In this document: positions 33,663-41,960 of the stretch, piece after piece
Layout: the number at the start of each line of letters is the position of its first letter
How positions within the stretch are numbered: the first letter of the stretch is position 1
Assembly (NCBI GenBank): GCA_963837695.1
Contig: CAWINZ010000005.1
Span: forward strand, 682,001-746,000
Direction: 5' to 3'
Source of the DNA: VRUE01 sp963837695
GTDB lineage: Bacteria; Actinomycetota; Thermoleophilia; Solirubrobacterales; 70-9
DNA: 64,000 nt
Translations under genes and position numbers: made by a program
The notes under the pieces: generated by a model
What the model was told of the DNA's origin: nothing
Database searches by the model: none
Seen by the model: only the letters and a program-made list of their open reading frames with translations

Positions 33663-34455
33663 TGACCAAGAAGACGTCGAGTCCCGCAAGCGCCGCCCTG
33701 GAGGCGCTGATCGAGGCCCATGCCGCGGAGCTGAAGCTGCCGACGGTGAAGGCCCGCTTCCGCGCGATGGCCGAGAGGCGACGCGCGACCAGCAGACGCC
33801 GGTCGCCTACCTGGCCGCGCTGCTTGAGGCAGAGCACCTGGAGCGGGCCGAGCGACGTGAACGCCGGCGCCTGGTCGAAGCCCGCTTCCCGGTGATGAAG
33901 CGCCTGGAGGAATTCCGCTTCGAAGACAACCCCAAGATCCCGCAGGCGACGATCGCCGCCCTGGCGGAGTGCTCGTGGATCGATGACCGCGAGTCGGTGA
34001 TCTTCGTCGGGGAGAGCGGCACCGGCAAGACGATGCTGGCCACCGCGCTGGCAGTCTGCGCCTGCCGGCAGGGAAGGCGGGTGCGCTTCACCACGCTCGC
34101 CGGCCTCGCCAACGAGCTGACCGAAGCGGAGTCGAGAAGGGAGCTGGGTCGGGTCGTCGGCCGCTACGCACGAACCGAGCTCGTGGTCTTGGATGAGCTT
34201 GGATATCTCGCCTTGCCCGACGGCGCCGCGGAGCTGATCTTCCAGGTGATCTCCGAACGCAACGAGCGCGGCTCGCTGATGGTGACCACCAACCTCCCCT
34301 TCGGCGAGTGGACCAAGGTGTTCGCCGACGCCCGGCTCGCCAAGGCGGTCGTCGACCGCCTCACCCACAAAGCCCACATCATCGAGACCGGCACCGAGTC
34401 CTGGCGCTTTCGCCACGGCCTCGAGAAGCGCGGCGCGAAGAAGAAGGGAGGCTGA
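33662..34455 (+). pseudogene. istB: IS21 helper ATPase IstB, frameshifted
   Basis: IstB is the AAA+ target-selection partner of IstA. The N-terminus (LEALIEAHAAELKLPTVKARF) starts at ATG 33662 in one frame. After about 33776 the homology continues in another frame (TRDQQTPVAYLAALLEAEHLERAE), with Walker A GESGTGKT and Walker B LVVLDELGYL. One G appears to be missing from GAGGAGGCG. As written the product is truncated after about 40 IstB residues. Confidence 0.88.
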
Positions 34456-34622
34456 GGACGACAAGAGCCGGCCGCCGTCACCGCTCCGCCTCGCCCTTCG
34501 GGCTCGGCTCCGCGTTGACGGCCTTACGGCACATCGGGCACAATCAGACCAACCGAACAACTGGCATGGGGTGGGGCCAGTTCAGGTGTCGAACCCGGGG
34601 CCACTGCAAGTGGCGACACTCA

Positions 34623-34660
34623 CCGCCGCGGTAGACCGTGTGGATCCAACCTCTGGGCAT
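34623..34660 (-). pseudogene. DUF2188-like gene, N-terminal codons
   Basis: The minus strand from ATG 34660 reads MPRGWIHTVYRGG and then runs into the IS21 right end. It is the missing start of the DUF2188 gene whose remainder is at 31835-32023. It begins 9 bp after the upstream secreted-protein gene, showing the original operon order. Confidence 0.75.
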
Positions 34661-34669
34661 CGGCGCGTC

Positions 34670-34939
34670 TTAGATCCGTTCCAGCCGACCCTTGCGGTTG
34701 CACCGGAACCCGGCTTGCCTGTACGCCTTCGCATAGCCGCGCTTGTGTGAGCAGTACTCGCCCGCGCCGAGACATTTCACGCCACCTGGCGTCCGTGCCG
34801 TGACGTCGCCGTGTTCCCTCGCCGCTGCTGAGCACGCCTTCGAGGCGCTGGCGACCGGCTCATTCCCCGCCGCGCCGCCGGTGAAGCCGAATGCCGCGAG
34901 TGCCGCGCCGGCGAGCAGAGACACCAGGTGTTTTCTCAC
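34670..34939 (-). CDS. Small secreted cysteine-containing protein
   Basis: An 89-aa exported protein from GTG 34939 (AGAGAGG upstream). A signal peptide (LVSLLAGAALAAFGFTGGAAG) is followed by a domain with the spacing KCLGAGEYCSHKRGY...GFRCNRKGRL, a pattern common at the ends of actinobacterial secreted proteins. Four cysteines could form two disulfides. Function unknown. It was the first gene of the operon broken by the IS21 element. Confidence 0.6.
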   Translation of the reverse strand: MRKHLVSLLAGAALAAFGFTGGAAGNEPVASASKACSAAAREHGDVTARTPGGVKCLGAGEYCSHKRGYAKAYRQAGFRCNRKGRLERI

Positions 34940-35039
34940 CGTGACCTCTCTCGGCAAGATGGACATGGACGCGCAGGCTACACGGTCAGTTCTTCAGCTA
35001 GCAATGGCGAGAACCGGAGGGTTCGAACCGACGGGCCGC

Positions 35040-35474
35040 TCACCCGCAGCCGGAGAAACGCCGGTCGAGCTGCATTCCCTCGCCGAAGCCGCCGTGCCTG
35101 AACCTGAACCGCGCGATCGTGAACACTCGGTGTCCGCAGACCGCGCTCGGCGCGCTCAGTCGCACCCTGGCGGCAACGGGTCCGACCATGTTGGCTAGCG
35201 CCTTGCCCTTGCCGACAGCGAGCCCCGCGCCCCAGTGGAGCCAGTGGATGCGGCGCATCTCCAGCAGGAAGGCGTAGGCAGCCGGCTGCCCGCGCTCGTG
35301 GAAGTTGCAGGCGTGCGGCCGCTTCGCGTAAAAGCCGACCGGGCTCTCCACGGGGCTCGAAGGGGCGATGCAGATCACCTGCGGCTCGGTCGTGGAGCCA
35401 TCTGCCGCGACAGTCGGCGCAGCGAACGCCGCGAGTGAGATCAGTGCTGCGGCCGGGATGTAGGAAGCGCGCAT
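35040..35474 (-). CDS. Secreted hypothetical protein
   Basis: A 144-aa exported protein from ATG 35474. The signal peptide (MRASYIPAAALISLAAFAAP) is followed by a Cys-containing domain (VICIAPSSP, HACNFHERG, SAVCGHRVF, ending FSGCG). I recognise no family. It is divergent from the Rep-like gene. Confidence 0.55.
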   Translation of the reverse strand: MRASYIPAAALISLAAFAAPTVAADGSTTEPQVICIAPSSPVESPVGFYAKRPHACNFHERGQPAAYAFLLEMRRIHWLHWGAGLAVGKGKALANMVGPVAARVRLSAPSAVCGHRVFTIARFRFRHGGFGEGMQLDRRFSGCG

Positions 35475-35568
35475 CCACGTCGATCCTAGCCCGACGGCAA
35501 AGGACTCGTTGATTGCATGCCTGCCCGAGGGGAAGGGGGAGTTCTGCCGCTTCGTCGCTCTTTTCGCC

Positions 35569-36774
35569 ATGGCCCTTCGTCCGCCCGCCGACTTCGCGCC
35601 CGCGGCGCGCGAGCGCGACCCGCCGAGCGAGGCCGAGCTGCTCGCGCTCTGGGAGCGCACTGAGACCGCTCGCGCCGAGCGCGAGCGCGCCGCCCGCTGG
35701 CGCCGCGCCCAGGAGCTGCTGCGCCGCGATTCCGATGGCAACCTGAGTCCCGCGCCCGGCGAGCGGGCCGGGAAAGAAGCGGAGGCCGCAGCCTGCGGCC
35801 CGCGCTCCCGCGCCGCCCTGCGCCCGCTCCCGGCCGAGGGCCGCGTCATCGCCGCCGGGATCGACACCTGGTCGCCCTGCTGGTACGTCGAACCCGGCTC
35901 GCCGCCGGCGCGTGCGATCTCCGCGCTCGCGACCCATCAGTCCGGCCGTGCCTATCTGCTCCCCACGCCGGTCGGCGCCCACCGTGTCGGCTGGTTCCCC
36001 GACCCACGACTCGTCTTCGCTGAGGGCCGCCCCGGCGGGGAAGAGCTGCTCGGTGCCGCCGGCATCGCCGCTGCGCTGGACCGCCTCTGCGCATCCCTCG
36101 CCGACCTCGGCGTCCCGCTCTTGCCGCGCCGCTGCGCCGGCCTGCGCCGCCTCGACGTCGCCGCCGACCTGCGCACCGACTCCGCCGTCGAGGGCCTCGC
36201 TCTGCTCGAGTGCATCGCCGCCGCCTCCTTCGGCGCCGGCAAGCTCGCCGCCTACCGCGCCGAGCGCCGGGTCGAGAGCGTCCTAATAAAGAGCCGCGCC
36301 GGCCGCACCCTTGCTCGCGTCTATGACAAGGGCACCCAGCGCTCGGCGCTGCCCGACGGGCGCTGGTTGCGCTTCGAGGCCCAGTGGCGCTTCTCCCGCG
36401 CCGAGCGCCCCGTTCCCGAGCGGCTCGACACGGCCGAGCTGCGCGCCCGCTTCGCCCGTCGCTTCAAGCCTCTCTGGCAGGCGACGGGCGGCCTGCGCCT
36501 CGCCGCCCCGACCCTGCTCGCCGAGCGCATCGGCGCGGCCGTCGCCGACGGCCGCCTGGCGCCCTCGCGCGCCCGCACGCTCGCCGGCTTTCTGCTGCTC
36601 GGCGCCAGCGGCGTTCCCCAGGGCGCCCGTCGCACCACCTCCGAGCTCGAGCGCGAGTGTCGCGAACTCGGGCTCACCGCCTCGCTCCTCGCCGACGGCG
36701 ACCGCCGCGTCGACGTCGCCACCGTCCTCGACGAGTGCATGGCCCCGGAAGCATGGGCGAAGGAGCGGCCTTGA
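35569..36774 (+). CDS. Rep-like protein (phage/plasmid rolling-circle initiator family)
   Basis: A 401-aa protein with features of replication initiators of the filamentous-phage CRI/Rep_trans type. These are GIDTWSPCWYV near the start, LRRLDVAADL in the middle, and LARVYDKGTQR with WLRFEAQWRFSR after it. The tyrosine in VYDKG would be the candidate nicking residue, but I cannot confirm it. ATG 35569 is preferred; a TTG at 35509 would add 20 residues. Its neighbours suggest an integrated plasmid or phage remnant. Confidence 0.55.
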   Translation: MALRPPADFAPAARERDPPSEAELLALWERTETARAERERAARWRRAQELLRRDSDGNLSPAPGERAGKEAEAAACGPRSRAALRPLPAEGRVIAAGIDTWSPCWYVEPGSPPARAISALATHQSGRAYLLPTPVGAHRVGWFPDPRLVFAEGRPGGEELLGAAGIAAALDRLCASLADLGVPLLPRRCAGLRRLDVAADLRTDSAVEGLALLECIAAASFGAGKLAAYRAERRVESVLIKSRAGRTLARVYDKGTQRSALPDGRWLRFEAQWRFSRAERPVPERLDTAELRARFARRFKPLWQATGGLRLAAPTLLAERIGAAVADGRLAPSRARTLAGFLLLGASGVPQGARRTTSELERECRELGLTASLLADGDRRVDVATVLDECMAPEAWAKERP

Positions 36775-36991
36775 GTCCATCGCCCGAATCTCAACGAATG
36801 ATCGAGACGACTCTTTCGCAACCATACCCACCGAGGTTTGTTGTACCCGCACATACATAGAAGCGCCAGTCGCGATTCTCACCGTAGGGGGGTATCGATT
36901 CGCCCCGCTCGTCCGTCAGGTGGGTGAGGGGCCGAAAGGTTCGGCCCGCCGCCCGCGACAGGGCACCACCACAGAACACAAGGAGAGCGGT

Positions 36992-39778
36992 ATGCATTTC
37001 CGACCGAGCCAGCCGGTCAACCGACCGGTGCTGATAGCCCTATGCCTTTTCGCGATCGCCTTCGCGCTCGCGATCTTCACTGCCGCGAATGCCAACGCCG
37101 CCTTCTATGACGTGGTGTTCTGCGCCGGAGGAAATGGTGCCGGCGACCCGGTCCCCGGGGCGCGCCCCGCCTTCTTTGACTGGGGCACCAACTGCGGCGA
37201 ACCGCCGTCCTACCCATCGGACGGGGACCACTACCTGCGCCTCAACGAGAACGCGGGCGGAACCGCCGGCCAAAACGACGAAGTCAGCCTGTCCTGGTAT
37301 GCCCCGTCGGGCACCTCGATCGTCGCCGGGGGCGGCTATACCCGCGAGCCCAATGCCTTCAACGACGGCTGGCGCGCTCGCTTTTGGGGCGAAGACTGGT
37401 GGGGCGGCGCCCACAACATCATGTTGCAGGGCACCGGAATCGAGGGGAACGACGGGATCACCAAGAACACGACCTCGATCTTCGCCTCCCATCTTTGGCC
37501 CTTCGGCGGCTGGGATGACTACAAGCGCTTCGTCTTCGGCCTGTGGTGCGTGCGCCCGGCCGGTTGTGACCGCGCCAACTTCAACGCTGTCGATGCGAAC
37601 ACGATCACTCTCGTCGCCAACGACAGCCAGAACCCGCAGGTTTCCTTCGTTGATGCGGCGATCATCCGCGGCGAGTGGGTGCGCGGTTACAACCCGCTCT
37701 CCTGGTTTGAATCAGACCAGGGCTCGGGCCTGCGCTTCTCGCGCCTCGGCACCGACAGCAGCGTGTTCGGCGACGGCACGATCGACTATCAGGCCAACGG
37801 CGGCTGTCGGATCGGCTACCGCGACGGGGGGCGTGAGTTCGGCAAGTCCTTGCAGCCCTGCACTCTCGGCCCCTATCAGCGCTGGTATGGCCTCGAAACC
37901 AAGAACCTTTCCGACGGTCAGCACACGCTGGCGATCTGTCTTCAGGACTACGGCCAGTACAAGGCCGGCACGGATACGTGTGACCGCCGCACGATTCACA
38001 CCGACAACACCGCGCCGGGCAAGCCGGCGGCGCTCGCGATCCGCAGCTCCAATCCGGCCCGCTATCTCGACCACTTCGGCGCCACCTTCTCGCTGCCGCC
38101 AGACCCCGGCAGCCCGATCGCCAAGGTCCACTACCGGATCCTGAACGCGGCGAACGAAGTCGTCGTCTCCGAAAAGACCGTCTCGGCGACCAACCCGACC
38201 GAAGTCGCGAACATCGAAGGGCCGGCCGAAGCGCGCGCCTACCACCTCCAGCTATGGCTCGAGGACTCGGTCGGCTTCGTCGGCCAGCCCGCGGAAGTCG
38301 CGATCCCCCACGACACGACGCCGCCGGCCGCTCCCCAGGAACTACGGGTCGCCGGCTCGGGAACCCACTGGCTCGACAAGCTCAACCTGCGCTGGCGCAA
38401 CATCGTCGACGCCGGCTCCCCGATCGACGTCGCCGGTTACCAGCTGATCGACGCCTCCGGCAATGCAATGGGAGGCGCCCACACCCTCAGCGCCGACAAC
38501 CCGGAGGCGATCGACGGCATCGACGCACCCGCGCAGCGCTGCGCCTGCTCGGTGCGCGTGTGGCTGCGGGACGGCGAGGACAACGTCGGTGCCCCGTCGA
38601 CCATCCGGCTGCCGATCGACACGACGCCGCCGGCAGCGCCGCAGGGTCTGCAGGTCGCCGCCCCCGACACGTCGCGCTCGAGCGACGGCTTCGACCTGCA
38701 CTGGAGCAACCTCGGCGACGACGGCTCGCCGATCGACGCGGCCCACTACGAGGTGCTCGACGGCTCGGGACATGTCGTCGTGCCCGAGCAGAGCGAGCGC
38801 CGCAGTGACGTCACGACGATCGCCGACATCCAGGTTCCCGATGGTGCCGGCAGCTACACCCTGAAGCTGTGGCTCTCTGACGAAGAGGGCAACAGGGGCG
38901 CCCCCGCGAGCGTCCCGCTCTCTTATGAATGCGGCCGCTCGCCGGTCGGCGGCGGGGCGACCTTGACGGCGTTGCCCTCGGCCGACACGGTCTCCGAAGG
39001 CCAAGATGTGGCCCTCGTCGGCGCCCTGCGCGAGAGCTCGGGCGCTCCGACGGCGGGCGCCTCGCTCTGCGTCTTCGAGCAGGTCGAAGGCGACCCGCAC
39101 CGGCGCTATCTCGGCCTCGCCTACACCGACGCGGCCGGGCGCTACCGCTTCGCGGTCTCGCCCGGCCCAAACCGCACGCTCAGGGCCGTCTACCGCCCTG
39201 GCAACCGCCGCCTGGTCGCTCAGGCGAACACGAAGACGCAGGTCCATCCGACTCTGCGCGCCCGCAAGTCGGTGATCCACAACGGCCAAGTGGCCCACCT
39301 CGAAGGCCGGATCCCCGGCCCGCGCAACGACGACGTGGTGATCGTCCTCCAGGTCCGCCAGGGCAAGGGCTGGCTCGCCTTCCGCCGCTACCGCACCCGC
39401 GGCGGCGGTCACTACGAAGCCGCCTACCCATTCCATCGCACCACCCGGCCGACCACCTACGAATTCCGCGCCCAGGTGCGCGAATCGGGTGGCTACCCCT
39501 ACCTCGAGGGTGACTCGGACCCGATCGCGCTCAAGGTGCTGCCGAAGGCCAAGCGGCGGCGCTGCCCCAAGGGGCAGCACCTCGTTAGGCGCCACGGCAA
39601 GGCCCGCTGCGCTCTGCCGCGCGTGGGCGCGACCAAGCGCTGCGCCCGCGCCCGCCGCGCGCTTCACCGCCGCCCGACGGCGAGGGGCCTGCGCCTCCGC
39701 GCCCACCGGCTCTGCGCTCAGGCGCACCGACGGCGCCACGCGCGGCATGGTCGCCACCCGCACGGGAGGGCTGGCTGA
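36992..39778 (+). CDS. Secreted multi-domain Fn3-like protein, C
   Basis: A 928-aa exported protein. The signal peptide (VLIALCLFAIAFALAIF) ends near residue 35. About 36-330 is a unique Cys-containing domain. Three Fn3/Ig-like modules begin near residues 336, 442 and 543, each opening with TAPGKP or TTPPAAP. A further beta-domain starts near 655. The tail repeats the basic-cysteine motif (RRRCPKGQHLVRRHGKARC) and stays Arg/His-rich to the end. ATG 36992 has AGGAGAG upstream. It overlaps the DUF429 gene (TGATG). The role is unknown, probably surface-associated. Confidence 0.75.
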   Translation: MHFRPSQPVNRPVLIALCLFAIAFALAIFTAANANAAFYDVVFCAGGNGAGDPVPGARPAFFDWGTNCGEPPSYPSDGDHYLRLNENAGGTAGQNDEVSLSWYAPSGTSIVAGGGYTREPNAFNDGWRARFWGEDWWGGAHNIMLQGTGIEGNDGITKNTTSIFASHLWPFGGWDDYKRFVFGLWCVRPAGCDRANFNAVDANTITLVANDSQNPQVSFVDAAIIRGEWVRGYNPLSWFESDQGSGLRFSRLGTDSSVFGDGTIDYQANGGCRIGYRDGGREFGKSLQPCTLGPYQRWYGLETKNLSDGQHTLAICLQDYGQYKAGTDTCDRRTIHTDNTAPGKPAALAIRSSNPARYLDHFGATFSLPPDPGSPIAKVHYRILNAANEVVVSEKTVSATNPTEVANIEGPAEARAYHLQLWLEDSVGFVGQPAEVAIPHDTTPPAAPQELRVAGSGTHWLDKLNLRWRNIVDAGSPIDVAGYQLIDASGNAMGGAHTLSADNPEAIDGIDAPAQRCACSVRVWLRDGEDNVGAPSTIRLPIDTTPPAAPQGLQVAAPDTSRSSDGFDLHWSNLGDDGSPIDAAHYEVLDGSGHVVVPEQSERRSDVTTIADIQVPDGAGSYTLKLWLSDEEGNRGAPASVPLSYECGRSPVGGGATLTALPSADTVSEGQDVALVGALRESSGAPTAGASLCVFEQVEGDPHRRYLGLAYTDAAGRYRFAVSPGPNRTLRAVYRPGNRRLVAQANTKTQVHPTLRARKSVIHNGQVAHLEGRIPGPRNDDVVIVLQVRQGKGWLAFRRYRTRGGGHYEAAYPFHRTTRPTTYEFRAQVRESGGYPYLEGDSDPIALKVLPKAKRRRCPKGQHLVRRHGKARCALPRVGATKRCARARRALHRRPTARGLRLRAHRLCAQAHRRRHARHGRHPHGRAG

Positions 39779-40548
39779 TGCGGACGGCCGGCGTCGACCT
39801 CTCGGCGTCCGAGAAAGGCACCGCCGCCGCGACGATCGAGTGGGGGGGAGGCTCCGAGGACCGAGCGAGGGTGGCTATGCCCTCGCTCGGCCTCGCCGAC
39901 GCCGAGCTGATCGAGCTGCTCGCCGAGGCGGAGTGGACGGCGATCGACGCGCCCTTCAGCTGGCCCGAGCCGATGGTCGCAGCCGTCCACGCCTACGCGA
40001 CGGAAGGACGCTGGCCGGCGCCCGACAAACAGCGCTTCCGCTTGCGTCGAACCGACTTGTACGTCCACGACCGCGTTCTCGACCAGACCGGGCACAAGCT
40101 CTGGCCGCTCAGCCCTTCGACCGACCGCATCTCGCTCGCCGTCTGGCGACTCGCCGGCTTGCGCGAGATGGCCTACGAGCGCTCCGGAATCCGCTTCGAC
40201 CGCGCCGGCGCAGACCGCGTCCTCGAGGCTTACCCCGCGGCGGCACTGCTGCTCTGGGACCTGCCCCGTGCGGGCTACAAGTCAGACTCCGACGCCCGCG
40301 AGGACCTGCTCGCGGCATTCGAATCCGCCGCGCCTTGGCTCCTTTGGGAAGAGGGCGCGCGCGAGGCCTGCATCGAGAGCGACGACGCCCTCGATGCCGT
40401 GCTCTGCGCCCTGATCGCCCGAGCCGCCGCGCTCGGTCTGACCGAGGAACCGTCCCCCGCCGACCGCGAGCTCGCTCGGGTCGAGGGCTGGATCCACCTG
40501 CCGCGCAAGGACAGCCTGGGTCAGCTGATCGCCGATCAGCGCACCTGA
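39778..40548 (+). CDS. DUF429 family protein (predicted RNase H-like)
   Basis: A 256-aa protein of the DUF429 family, whose fold is predicted to be RNase H-like. It begins AGVDLSASEKGT, has WTAIDAPFSWP (second acidic position), RRTDLYVHDRV and SDDALDAVLCALIARAAALG near the end, the expected acidic cluster. The start overlaps the secreted Fn3 gene by one base, so both are probably on one mRNA. The 3' end overlaps the convergent TetR gene by 13 bp. Confidence 0.75.
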   Translation: MRTAGVDLSASEKGTAAATIEWGGGSEDRARVAMPSLGLADAELIELLAEAEWTAIDAPFSWPEPMVAAVHAYATEGRWPAPDKQRFRLRRTDLYVHDRVLDQTGHKLWPLSPSTDRISLAVWRLAGLREMAYERSGIRFDRAGADRVLEAYPAAALLLWDLPRAGYKSDSDAREDLLAAFESAAPWLLWEEGAREACIESDDALDAVLCALIARAAALGLTEEPSPADRELARVEGWIHLPRKDSLGQLIADQRT

Positions 40549-41849
40549 CCGATCCTCACGATGTCCGCCTGCTTCGCCGCTCGTTTCCCGCCCACATATG
40601 GGGCCAGCGCGGCGAACACCAAGTCGGGCATCAAGTCTGCGAGCTCGGCAGTTCGGCCCTTGTTGACCTCGCTGGCGATCATCTCCGCAGTCGCGCTCGC
40701 CGTCATCCGCGTCACCTCGTCCGTCTCGCCGCCTCCGATCAGCTGCGCGAAGCTGAGCAGCGCCTGCTCGTAGCGCTGCTCGCCTCCCGACCCGGCAGCC
40801 CTAACCTCGATCGTCGCGAGCCGCGCCGCCTGTGGGTCCCCGGCGAGCGACTCGACCAGCGCCCGCAGCCCGGCCACCGCCCGCTCCGTACAGGTCCCGA
40901 TGCCGTCCACAGTCCGCTCGACCTGCTCCAGGGCCGGGTCGACCACCGCCCCGAAAGCGGCCAGCAAGCATTCCTCCTTGCTGCGGAAGTGCGCATAGAA
41001 GACCGGCCTCGAGACTTCGGCGCGCTTTCCGATCTCCGCGACGTGCGCGTTCTCGTACCCGTTCGTCCCGGTCAGCTCGATCATCGCCGCCACGATGCGC
41101 TCGCGTTGATCCTTCCTCGCCTGCGTGAGGCGCCTCGCCCGGCCGCTTCTCGACACCGTCTCAACCGGCTCCGGCACTTCGTCGGTTGGCTCCGTCGTTT
41201 GCGCCGAGCCCTCGACCACCGCAGCGAGCCGTGGCCACGACCCGATGGGGATCAGCTCGCCGACCAGCTCCGATAGCTGCTCGTCGTTCTCGAGACGCAG
41301 CGCCAGCACGCTTGCCAACGCCGCAGCCGCCATCCAGACCGTGCTTCCCACGCGCGGTGGGTCCTCGAGGCTCCGTCCGGCGGCGAGCAGGCCCGCGAAA
41401 CGTCCCAGCCAACGCTGTTGCGCCTCGCGACACCTGTCGTCGCCGGCCCGGATCTCCACCAGCAGCACGCGCGCCACCTCGGGATGGGCTTCGAGCAGCC
41501 CCAACAGCTCGCGCAGCCCTCCCTCCAGGCGGCCGGCGAAGTCGCCTCCTCTCCGGGCCGCCGCGGCCTCGACCCGGGCCAGCGTCGTGGCCGCGCAGCG
41601 CTCGAAGGCTTCCTGCAGGCAGGCCTCCCTTGAGTCGTAGAGCTTGTAGTAGGTCCCCTGCCCGACCCCGGCGCGTCTCGCCGCCTGCTGGATCGTCGCC
41701 GCCTCCAGGCCCCGTTCGGCCGCCAGCCGCGCGGTCGCCTCGCAGAGCCTCGCCCGCTGCTCCGCCTCGCGGCGCAGCCGTTCCGCGCGGCGCTCCGACT
41801 CGGCCTGCGCCGGATCGGCCTCGAGGTAGTCGGCAGGATCGAAAAACAC
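40536..41849 (-). CDS. Double TetR-family regulator fusion
   Basis: A 437-aa protein with two complete TetR-type units. The first DNA-binding domain is near residues 25-75 (AAERGLEAATIQQAARRAGV, GTYYKLYDSREACL). The second is near 255-305 (NGYENAHVAEIGKRAEVSRP, FYAHFRSKEECLLAAF). Each is followed by a helical ligand or dimer domain. I start at GTG 41849. Single-chain TetR dimers would read two half-sites without dimerising. It faces away from the replication-relaxation gene, with the 69-bp palindrome between them. Confidence 0.85.
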   Translation of the reverse strand: MFFDPADYLEADPAQAESERRAERLRREAEQRARLCEATARLAAERGLEAATIQQAARRAGVGQGTYYKLYDSREACLQEAFERCAATTLARVEAAAARRGGDFAGRLEGGLRELLGLLEAHPEVARVLLVEIRAGDDRCREAQQRWLGRFAGLLAAGRSLEDPPRVGSTVWMAAAALASVLALRLENDEQLSELVGELIPIGSWPRLAAVVEGSAQTTEPTDEVPEPVETVSRSGRARRLTQARKDQRERIVAAMIELTGTNGYENAHVAEIGKRAEVSRPVFYAHFRSKEECLLAAFGAVVDPALEQVERTVDGIGTCTERAVAGLRALVESLAGDPQAARLATIEVRAAGSGGEQRYEQALLSFAQLIGGGETDEVTRMTASATAEMIASEVNKGRTAELADLMPDLVFAALAPYVGGKRAAKQADIVRIGQVR

Positions 41850-41891
41850 GGGCGTCCGTCCAAGGCTACTGTGGCGGCGGCGGCGCCGTCT

Positions 41892-41960
41892 CGCCTGGGC
41901 GCGCAGGACTCGCATCCTGGCACGCGAGCGTGCTCTTGCTCGCCCATGCACACCCAGGCG
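41892..41960 (+). repeat. 69-bp palindromic repeat, copy 2
   Basis: This is the same element as 30377-30445, with ends CGCCTGGG/CCCAGGCG and inner hairpin GCACGC-GA-GCGTGC. It lies between the double TetR gene and the replication-relaxation gene and supplies the ATG (41946) of the latter. Confidence 0.75.

Larger units (their letters stand above)
32024..34622 (+). mobile_element. IS21-family insertion sequence
   Basis: A 2599-bp element carrying istA and istB. The ends match as imperfect inverted repeats: TGGGTGTAGACA at the left, and TGAGTGTCGCCA on the reverse strand at the right. The internal motif TTGAACTGGCCCCACC recurs at both ends, as expected for multiple transposase sites of IS21. 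The flanking CCGCC (32019-32023 and 34623-34627) is the target duplication. istB carries a frameshift, so this copy may be immobile. Confidence 0.9.

Noticed and set aside
33776..33776. Programmed frameshift in istB
   Set aside because: The site has no slippery heptamer or obvious downstream pseudoknot, and the lost base matches the one-base deletions seen elsewhere, so mutation or sequencing error is simpler.
34743..35198. Plus-strand frame containing ARTGGFEPT
   Set aside because: The GGTTCGAACC-like DNA suggested a tRNA T arm, but its stem does not pair properly and no acceptor was found; the frame opposes two secreted-protein genes.
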